Shown here: piece by piece, positions 57,359-64,000 of the stretch
How the letters are laid out: each line of letters opens with the position of its first letter
Position numbering within the stretch: position 1 is the stretch's first letter
Origin: Melastoma dodecandrum
Lineage: Eukaryota > Streptophyta > Magnoliopsida > Myrtales > Melastomataceae
Reading direction: 5' to 3'
DNA length: 64,000 bases
Assembly (NCBI GenBank): GCA_029817715.1
Contig: JARUPY010000252.1
Span: 558,001 to 622,000, forward strand
Program-made: the position numbers and the translations under genes
The notes under the pieces: model-generated
Told to the model about the DNA's origin: nothing
Seen by the model: the letters and a program-made list of their open reading frames with translations, nothing else
Databases searched by the model: none

Positions 57359-59125
57359 TTACAAGTCTAGACTCCATAACCCGCCAACTTCTCTAAAATC
57401 GAGGACAAGGGATTTACGAGCTCGTCGCTTCGCGTTCACCTTGTTTCGCTGGGCATAAAGGTCGACGACCTTTTCTCTATCCTTCTCAGCGTTGGCCTCC
57501 AACTCCTCGATTTCTTGAGTATTGATCGACGCAAGCTGCCGAGTCAGGTCATTCTTCAGGTTCGTATAGAACTCTATTTGTCTCTCTGCCTCGGTCAGCT
57601 TCTCTTGCACATCGACCAAATGTTGGCGGGCGTCCTGTGCAGCATTAGAGGCCTGCCCTCGAGCTTCATTGATCGACTGAATCTTCGAGTCGGTCAAGTC
57701 GTAGGCAAGCAGGTCGGCGTAGTAATCCCTCCAGCGGGTCCAATACGTCGACCTGAAACTCTTGCAGGCCCCCAGTATTCCGTCCGTAACCCGAGGGGAT
57801 GTCTCGATCTCCTTCAGCAGCTTCTGCATCCTCCTAAACTCGTCGACGTTTAAGGGGTCAATGAGCAGAAGTTGGCAGAATTCTTCGATGTCCTGGTGAA
57901 GCTTCACCCATGGGTCGCTAGTCGAGGTCGCTGCAGCAGGACCCTGCAGAATAAGAAATGAAATGTTGCTAAGACACAACACCCCGAAAAGTCGACACAT
58001 CCATGCGATCGAATACCTACCTCTGAAGGTAGTAAATCCTCAGAACTTTCGCCCGAAGAAGTGGAGGGTGTAGGAGCCTTCTTGCGACCAGCAGTCGTCT
58101 TCACTCTCTTCGGACGAACCTGTGAAGTGTCGCGGTTAGAATCGCGATAACAACGCCATGCCTCGTGTGAAAGAAGAACACATACCATTGGTGGTGCAGG
58201 AGTGGGGACTGAGGAAGAAGGAACGCCTAGTTCTTCCTCCTCTCGCATCGGCTGAGGTGGTGCCCCCTCTCGCGTCGGCTGAATCGAAGGATCGACTAGA
58301 ACCATAGTGGTTCCTTCTTGTAGCAAGACTTCAGGAGCCTGCTCTTCCTAGGGTAGAGTGTAATAAAACCAAGGTTCATATATGAACTAGAGTAATATAT
58401 CTTAGCAGGGAGTCGAGCTCACCTCGGCGATCGAAGCCGTTACACCTGTCTCGAACGCGATCGGAGTAGGCAGGTCACCACCTCCGGTTGACGCTTCGCC
58501 CTAGGCAATATAGTGCGGGTTAGATACAGAAGCTCAAGATGAATTAGAATCAGTAGAGTCATACCTCTGTAGTCGCTCCTCGAGCGATATCGACCGTCGC
58601 TAAGGTCGCAGGCACCGCAGCAGATGATGAACTCATTGGTGACCTGAGTGGGGCCACCGCTGCTGGCGACTTCGAAGAAGAAGTCGCCGCTGCGGTAGTC
58701 GTCGGGAAATAGAAGCAATTGACTGAGGAATTCCAGAAAGGCAGCATAGCCGAGCAGACTCTAGGATCACAGTTCTTGTCTGCCACGGACATCCTAAAGA
58801 ACCTCAGAATCTTCTGACTCCTAAACCTCTCTGTGAAGTGCTCCTCCCACATCTCGAGCCATTCCACCATCTCAGATTTAGACGAAGAAGGAAAACACAG
58901 GAAGGATCCCTGACCTTCCCAGTTGAGGGGATCGACGAAGTTGGGATGGCAGATCGGGATGGGCTTCTCGGTGACGAGATAGTTGAGCGGCACTGTCCCC
59001 GGGAAAAGACGCTCCGGCAGGATAGGTCCGAGGGTGACGCCCGATCCCTGATCCTCTGTCATCGGAATGGGTCCGATTGGCCCCGCACGTTGATTATGGA
59101 CCTCGAAAGCCTTGAAAGTCGACAT
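57359..59125 (-). CDS. antisense five-exon gene inside the retrotransposon, coiled-coil protein
   Basis: Five exons on the minus strand: 58565-59125, 58423-58500, 58186-58347, 58021-58119 and 57359-57943. All introns are phase 0, 64-77 bases long, with GT-AG ends (CAGAG|GTATGA, GAG|GTGAGC, ATG|GTATGTG, GAG|GTAGGT; acceptors CTAG, CTAG, ACAG, GCAG). The product is 494 residues. The N-terminal 130 residues (PLNWEGQGSFLCFPSSSKSE, MVEWLEMWEEHFTERFRSQK, MLPFWNSSVNCFYFP) resemble the first part of the plant mobile domain found in other Tat-element antisense ORFs. Then come Ser/Ala-rich and acidic/Pro-rich linkers with a basic patch (RPKRVKTTAGRKKAP, a possible nuclear signal). Residues about 300-494 are strongly helical, with a coiled coil (EARGQASNAAQDARQHLVDV, EKLTEAERQIEFYTNLKNDL). 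Function unknown. It converges on ORF2, 133 bases away. Confidence 0.75.
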
Positions 59126-59260
59126 CTTTTTAAGGATCGGAAGAGTTTTAAGGAGGGAGACGAAGAGTTTCCCGGGAAGCGAGGGTTTCTAGTTTCTTGG
59201 AGAAGATGAAGAAGTGTTGAGCAAGGAAGAAAAGTGCGGGAAAATGACGATGACTCTCCT

Positions 59261-59270
59261 TTATATATAG
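59261..59270 (-). promoter_or_regulatory. TATA box of the antisense gene
   Basis: CTATATATAA on the minus strand, about 140 bases upstream of the antisense ATG (59125) and 55 bases before the 3' LTR. It lies outside the LTR, so the antisense gene has its own core promoter. Confidence 0.6.
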
Positions 59271-59309
59271 GGTATGATTTCTGCTGAGTCGGCATAGCCA
59301 ACCCAGCAT

Positions 59310-59320
59310 AAAAGGGGGGG
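59310..59320 (+). promoter_or_regulatory. polypurine tract
   Basis: AAAAGGGGGGG, four bases before the 3' LTR; expected primer for plus-strand DNA synthesis. Confidence 0.8.
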
Positions 59321-59324
59321 CTTA

Positions 59325-60307
59325 TGTTGACATGGCAATTAATTTTGGGCCTGGGTTTAGAACAGAAACCCAGTATTCCCTCAAGTCACACTCCGAGTCG
59401 GCCCAAGACGTAGTCGTCTAGGCCGACTCACGACGAAATCGACTAGGTCGATTTATGACAAAGTCGATTAGGTCGACTTATAAACGGGGTCGACTAGGTC
59501 GACTCACGATGAAAGAACATGGTGATCAAAGCCAATCAAGATGACTCAACAGTAGCTAGGTCTACTAGTAGAGTCGAATCGACGGAATCCTGGATAAAGT
59601 CGACCAAGTCGATCGCAGTCCGTACAGATCGGTCAAGTCGACGAGGTCGGAATAAATTTATTCATTTTCAATCACGTTTGCTAAAGATCGTAACTGATCT
59701 TAAATATCCAGGAACGTGATCCCATATATCAAGGGGGTTGTTGAGACACCCCCACGACATTAGGGATCACGATCTATAACACGATCTGTAAAAAGATTTA
59801 TCTGTTACTCGTTAATCGCATACAAATCCTCTATAAATAGCAGAGGGATTTTTCAAAACAGGACACGACCATACACAGCCAAAACTCTGAAGTTTGTTCG
59901 TCAACCTTAGGAGATTAGATACCTTGACCCGGTTCATAGGTCAATTCCCCTTCCACCAGCAGAGTGAGCTCGTAGGGCCTTTGCCGTCAACCCCGCCAGC
60001 GACACCACCGACGGAGTGAGCTCGTAGGGCCTTCGTCACAACCTCCCGCCAGCGACCACCACCGACGGAGCGAGCTTCCAAGGCCTTCGTCACGCGTTCT
60101 CCGCCGCTACAAGATCCTACGTCGTCACCATCGTGTCCCTTTTTCCTTTTAATGGCTGTAAGCCCTTTTCTTTTAATGTTCTGAAGATTGTAAGACTTGC
60201 ATTATTTTTTGTATAAAGTTAGTGCATCTTCTTACTGGCGACCACAATACTACTACTGTGAGTCCTTTGCCAAATATTTCCGACGTGTTTCATTCTGTGC
60301 GCGAACA
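59325..60307 (+). repeat. 3' long terminal repeat
   Basis: 983 bases, identical to the 5' LTR except for about 13 single-base differences and a 1-base deletion. Nearly all of them fall between about 59870 and 60050. The first 540 bases differ at one position only. Confidence 0.95.
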
Positions 60308-60312
60308 CACCT
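60308..60312. repeat. target-site duplication, right copy (CACCT)
   Basis: Exact copy of 48737-48741 directly after the 3' LTR. Confidence 0.9.
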
Positions 60313-61341
60313 GGAATAACGACAGAAAAGAAGGAAGCATGGCTTTATATGATCAGGAAAGCTACAGTGTAATTAAATTCAAGACGAATTTTGATATAGG
60401 TACAGATCACTAAGTCCACGTAATCCATATATTCATCGTGTCGGCGGGTGAGACCCCTAAACGAATCCCGATTCCTTTAAAAAAATGTCGTGTCGTTCTG
60501 GGTAACACCCCCGGGGCCTCGAAAACGATTTTGTCTTTCTTCTGTGAAGAAAGTATTTATCGAATCTTTTGAATAAGGACAGGGAGAGTCAGATAAGGAG
60601 CCCCTCTGTGAATTCAAAATCAAAACCCTCCTTGTCTTGTTCATGCACCCGGGAGGGAAAAGGGAGCACCTAAAGACAGCCACGTTCCGTGTATAAGATT
60701 GTTATAGTCGTAGTAGTCCCAAGACAAGTCCCCCTTATGCTGCTGATTCGGTCTTTGGGGCGGAGGCTTATGTTACCTTGTGTAAGAATAATTGATTAGG
60801 ACGAGAAGGAGGGGCAGCCAAGCCAAGCATCTTTTACTTTTGTGGTACAAAAGAACAGCTACCCCTTTTATTCCGGCCAGCAGGGAGAATATTCATATTC
60901 ATTTCGATGTAGGAAGTAACGTGTGGCCTCCTCCCTTTAATCCCGGAAGCAATTTTACGTCAACTTAGTTGATTCCACCATCCTACTATTGCAATTCCTC
61001 CTCATCTGTTGTTCATTGTTAGTTGTTCCATGGATGCCCACCCCCTATAAGCTTTCGTTTCGATTTCACGATTAATCTTTCGGATCCAATTATGTATGTA
61101 TGCTAAGTTTATGCTTAAAGATGATTTTATTAGTAAAGTGAAGGATACACATTGAGTTTATGTCCCTCCTTTGTTCCTCCTCCCATTTCGTCATTCTTCG
61201 GTCTCCCCTTCTATAAGAACACACCACGCCCTTTTGCCTGAGCACTTGACATGAAAGGTATACTATTACGACTTGTACATGTAACTATAATAATAGGAGG
61301 CGAAGGGGCACTTGGCTTAGGAGGAAAGAGGAAATATTAAT
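60313..61341. other. promoter region of the HIPP gene
   Basis: This is the original downstream flank of the retrotransposon insertion. No gene is seen. A TATAAG box lies at 61212-61217, about 130 bases before the HIPP start. Confidence 0.5.
61212..61217 (+). promoter_or_regulatory. TATA box of the HIPP gene
   Basis: TATAAG in CTTCTATAAGAACACACC, a suitable distance upstream of the ATG at 61342. Confidence 0.5.
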
Positions 61342-61887
61342 ATGGGGGTGGAAGGGACGGTGTCGTACTTGTCCAACTTGGTAAGCAGCATGACCGCCAG
61401 GAAGAAGAAGAAGCAGATGACCACCGTCGCCCTCAAGGTCCGGATGGACTGCGACGGTTGTGCCCGGAAGATGAAGAACGTCTTGTCCACCGTCAAAGGT
61501 ATATCGTAATGGACCAAGGTTCGTGTTTTTCATTTTCCCGTTTGCCAGCTCTAGGAGACTTAATATCTTTGGCTTCACGGATGTTTGATAGGAGCGAAGT
61601 CGGTGGAGGTGGATCTGAAACAGCAGAAGGTAAGTGTTACGGGGTACGTGGACGCCGAGAAAGTGTTGAAGGCAGCTCAATCAACAAAGAAGAAGGTCGA
61701 GCCCTGGCCTTACGTCCCTTACAACCTGGTGGCCAACCCTTATGTCTCCCAGGCTTACGACAAGAAGGCTCCACCAAACCACGTGAGGGCTGTGCCCGTC
61801 ACCGCGACGATAACAGAGACTACCGTCGACGACAGCTACACCACCATGTTCAGCGACGAGAACCCCAACTCGTGCATAGTCATGTAG
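61342..61887 (+). CDS. heavy metal-associated isoprenylated plant protein (HIPP)
   Basis: HIPPs bind heavy metals or act as signalling partners through an HMA fold and are anchored to membranes by C-terminal isoprenylation. Two exons, 61342-61498 and 61592-61887, joined in phase 1, give 150 residues, the usual size of the single-HMA group. The HMA domain spans about residues 26-90 (TTVALKVRMDCDGCARKMKN, VEVDLKQQKVSVTGYVDAEK). The metal-binding MxCxxC is MDCDGC, with both cysteines present. KKVEPWPYVPYNLVANPYVS and FSDENPNSCIVM follow; CIVM is the CaaX box. It is most similar in layout to the HIPP20-27 group; I do not assign a number. The N terminus MGVEGTVSYLSNLV fits that group. Confidence 0.95.
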
Positions 61888-63058
61888 TCTCCGGGACGAG
61901 AAGTGGAAAGATTCGTGAACGAGTACTTTTTTCCGAAGCAATTACGCTTTGTCGAGGCGTGTCATATGAACGATTCTCCCGTGACTCTTGGTGTTAAAAA
62001 AGTTTTATCCTTTACGTGCTTGTGGAGGGTAACAAGACCAACTCCGGTCCCAGTTCCAAAACTTGTGGGGATTGAGTCACTTTATCGTGTCCGATTGCAT
62101 GAAATTATCGTGATGTTAGGGGAAAAAATATCGAATAATTTCAAAATGTTACGAACGAATAAGAAATTATTAGGATTAATGTCTTTTTCGGAATATTTCG
62201 TTCCGAAAGGAGATCTTATTAGCAAATGGACTCGACTGGGGTGTCATATATATGTGAAACAGGAGAAATAATTACATACGTCAAATAGTATATACTTAAC
62301 GGAATTCATTTACATCTACTCAAAGTTATTATTACATACGAGCTAATAAATTTGGAAGTTTGTACCTAATTACTGTTGGTTTTTTTTTTTTAAAATTGCA
62401 AAATACGATTCTAGTCTCAAAAATACCCTAAATACCACCCTTTAGCATAGGGAACTTAGGAAAAACTTAGTGAAAAATTGGAGCAAAGGAGAGTCATGGT
62501 GTCTTGACCAAAGTCGCCGTTTGAACCGCGACTTCCATAGAACACTGAGACGCCTCTTCGCTTCAATTTTTCACCAAGTTTTTCAAAATCGCGATTTTAA
62601 ACATCGACTTTGACAGATTATTCCAAAGTTGCGGTTTGAAACTGTGACTTCTTTGTAAAATGAAAGTCGCAGTTTCAAACCGCGATTTATGAGCGGTATT
62701 TTGAATATTTTCGAAACTCGAATCGTATTTCGTAATTTTTTTTTAAACTAACCATACGACGGTGCAATCATCGATAAATTTGTATCATCTCATACATTAT
62801 TAGATACGTGCAGTATGATTATAGAAACATTTCTCAAAAAGATTTAATATAAAAATACAAACACGTTAATAATTGGTTTCATTAGGAGTTTAAATCAACT
62901 ATGGTATTATATACAAACGTTAAAATTTAACATAAAAGCTTAAACAGGTGAGATATAATTTATATTATATCATTTAACACACTAATTATTCAAAGTTCAA
63001 TAATAATAAAACCCCGAGAAACCTAGACGAAAGACGAGGCACAATTAGTAAGAAGAAG
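61888..63058. other. intergenic gap with hairpin cluster
   Basis: HIPP 3' UTR, then AT-rich DNA. The only structure recognised is the hairpin cluster at 62510-62688. Confidence 0.5.
62510..62688. repeat. cluster of AARTCGC-arm hairpins
   Basis: Four inverted repeats with GTTTNAAAC-like centres occur at about 62510-62535 (AAAGTCGCCG / CCGCGACTT), 62586-62612 (AAAATCGCGA / ATCGACTTT), 62625-62652 (AAAGTTGCGG / CTGTGACTT) and 62663-62688 (AAAGTCGCAG / CCGCGATTT). They share the arm type of the LTR U3 hairpins but have different centres. Confidence 0.7.
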
Positions 63059-63160
63059 ATGGAGATGGCTCTCCCGGTTCCTCTTGTGCCGCCTAGCTCG
63101 CGATGCTATTTACGGGTTTTTGGAAGTGTTCCCTGGGCCCTGGGCCCCCTCGAGGCCTAG
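63059..63160 (+). other. possible upstream ORF
   Basis: ATG at 63059 opens 33 codons (MEMALPVPLVPPSSRC...) ending at 63158-63160, upstream of the putative start at 63286. It may be a short leader ORF or chance. Confidence 0.3.
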
Positions 63161-63285
63161 CCTCGATATCTTCCTGCAACAAAAAAGCCCTAAATTACGA
63201 GTGGGTATGCAAATTGAGATCCTGCTGGCGTCGCAAGCAGTTCTTCCCCAAATCCCAGGATTCTTTGATTCAATTGAAACGAGTG

Positions 63286-63375
63286 ATGGGCGAAGAAACG
63301 GAGAATCCGAAGCAGCACAAATCTGCTCCTCCTTCGATGACGGAGGCTCAGTTTCTCTCCTGGAAGACCCGGAAG
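63286..63375 (+). CDS. putative first coding exon of an unidentified gene (rest outside or not recognised)
   Basis: ATG at 63286 begins MGEETENPKQHKSAPPSMTE, AQFLSWKTRK, then a donor-like AAG|GTTGGCC at 63375. The Lys/Glu/Pro-rich start followed by MTEAQFLSWK looks like the N terminus of a conserved eukaryotic protein with a charged helix, but I cannot name the family safely. No second exon is recognisable before the window ends, which fits a long first intron. The 30 codons are short and the call is tentative. Confidence 0.4.
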
Positions 63376-64000
63376 GTTGGCCCTCCTCTGTCTTCCCCTT
63401 TTTCGTGCATTCGTGTGGCCGTAGATTGTTGTTTTGTCGTGGGGATTTTTTTCGATTCTGTCCCACAATGTCCTCAGATGTTTTAGGACATCAGCATTAG
63501 AATAACGCCGTAGATAACCCGAGGAATTGATGAATCCATTTTTTGGCATATCCCCGTAGACCGATCCTCTCTCTAATAGGCATATCGTCCCTTGTGGGCA
63601 CTTGAACTAGCGCATTGTGTAAGGGAAACAGGTACTTGTTTACTTGATGGCACCTCTTGCTTTGGCTACCTTTGCTTGTGACCAGTTAATTTAATTTTTA
63701 GACGACGGAGTTGGTGCTCTGGGTGGATACTCCTGTTCTTTTCAAATTTTTTTACCTGTTGCTGTGACTGGGACATGATTTCTCTCCAATAACAAGCTAT
63801 CTAGTTGGGGCCGAATGACTTGGTGAGGTATATAGTTTCTGAAATCTGTTTGTTATGTGAAGATTGAAACAGCAGAGAACCCGTTTTTTGGTGGTTGTGT
63901 CTCACAAAACCTCAATCGGCAGCATCTTCTTTAGTTTTTTAATTGTTACCGGATAGTTCTTCATTGGAAATTGAGCTCAAATGAGCTACTCAACAAAAGA
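63376..64000 (+). other. probable first intron at the right edge
   Basis: T-rich sequence without coding signals, consistent with an intron of the gene starting at 63286. Confidence 0.35.

Larger units (their letters stand above)
48742..60307 (+). mobile_element. intact LTR retrotransposon, Ty3/Gypsy, Tat/Ogre type
   Basis: The element is 11,566 bases with two LTRs of 984 and 983 bases starting TGTTGACATGG and ending GCGAACA, flanked by a 5-bp duplication. Order: 5' LTR, primer site, gag-protease ORF, RT-RNase H-integrase ORF, an opposite-strand spliced gene, polypurine tract, 3' LTR. The domain order protease, RT, RNase H, integrase places it in Ty3/Gypsy. The second RNase H block, the CX2HX4HX4C motifs and the extra gene before the 3' LTR are features of the Tat lineage (Ogre, Retand and relatives). 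Both sense ORFs are unbroken and the LTRs differ at only about a dozen positions, so the insertion is young and may be autonomous. Confidence 0.95.

Noticed and set aside
61458..62271. Extra plus-strand frames overlapping and following the HIPP gene
   Set aside because: One is the HIPP exons read in another frame through the intron; the other is in the 3' UTR without family similarity.

Overview
The window is plant nuclear DNA, most likely from a core eudicot with a compact genome. The genes have many short GT-AG introns, the protein families are plant-specific (tubby-like F-box, FAF, HIPP, laccase, cytosolic FBPase, VIP1-type bZIP), and there is a full-length plant Ty3/Gypsy element. A rosid such as a Myrtales species is plausible, but the sequence alone does not fix the species. 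All multi-exon models were built by hand from splice sites, reading-phase agreement and protein-family similarity. No expression data or database search was available.

Layout, left to right: a sterol 3-beta-glucosyltransferase gene (-), cut by the left window edge; a tubby-like F-box gene (-); about 4 kb of intergenic DNA with an AT-rich fold-back array; LSM3 (+); cytosolic fructose-1,6-bisphosphatase (-); a small unidentified ORF (+); a VIT/CCC1-type iron transporter-like gene (-); a VIP1-like bZIP factor (+); serine decarboxylase-like (-); a CMP-sialate-transporter-like nucleotide-sugar transporter (+) facing away from it across a roughly 320-bp shared promoter; a gap holding a probable SINE; a laccase (+); a very large NT-C2/coiled-coil gene (-); a repeat-rich gap; a FANTASTIC FOUR-like gene (+); an 11.6-kb intact LTR retrotransposon of the Ty3/Gypsy Tat/Ogre type; a HIPP metal-binding isoprenylated protein gene (+); and what looks like the first coding exon of another gene at the right edge.

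The host genes are an ordinary mix of housekeeping and metabolic functions and do not form one pathway: sterol glucosylation, gluconeogenesis/sucrose synthesis, U6 snRNP and mRNA decay, ethanolamine synthesis from serine, Golgi sugar-nucleotide transport, monolignol or flavonoid oxidation, iron and heavy-metal handling, and transcription.

The most unusual object is the retrotransposon at 48742-60307. It has a perfect 5-bp target duplication (CACCT) and LTRs about 98.7% identical by eye. Both long ORFs (gag-protease, and RT-RNase H-integrase) are open. Between integrase and the 3' LTR, on the opposite strand, sits a five-exon gene with its own TATA box, four tiny phase-0 introns, and a predicted 494-residue protein ending in a coiled coil. 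A second theme is short hairpins with an AARTCG-type arm. They occur in the U3 of this LTR and, degenerate, in at least four other intergenic sites. Separately, a 42-bp-period array of near-palindromes (GTACGAAATAATTTCGTAC) forms a fold-back structure at 10.1-10.8 kb.
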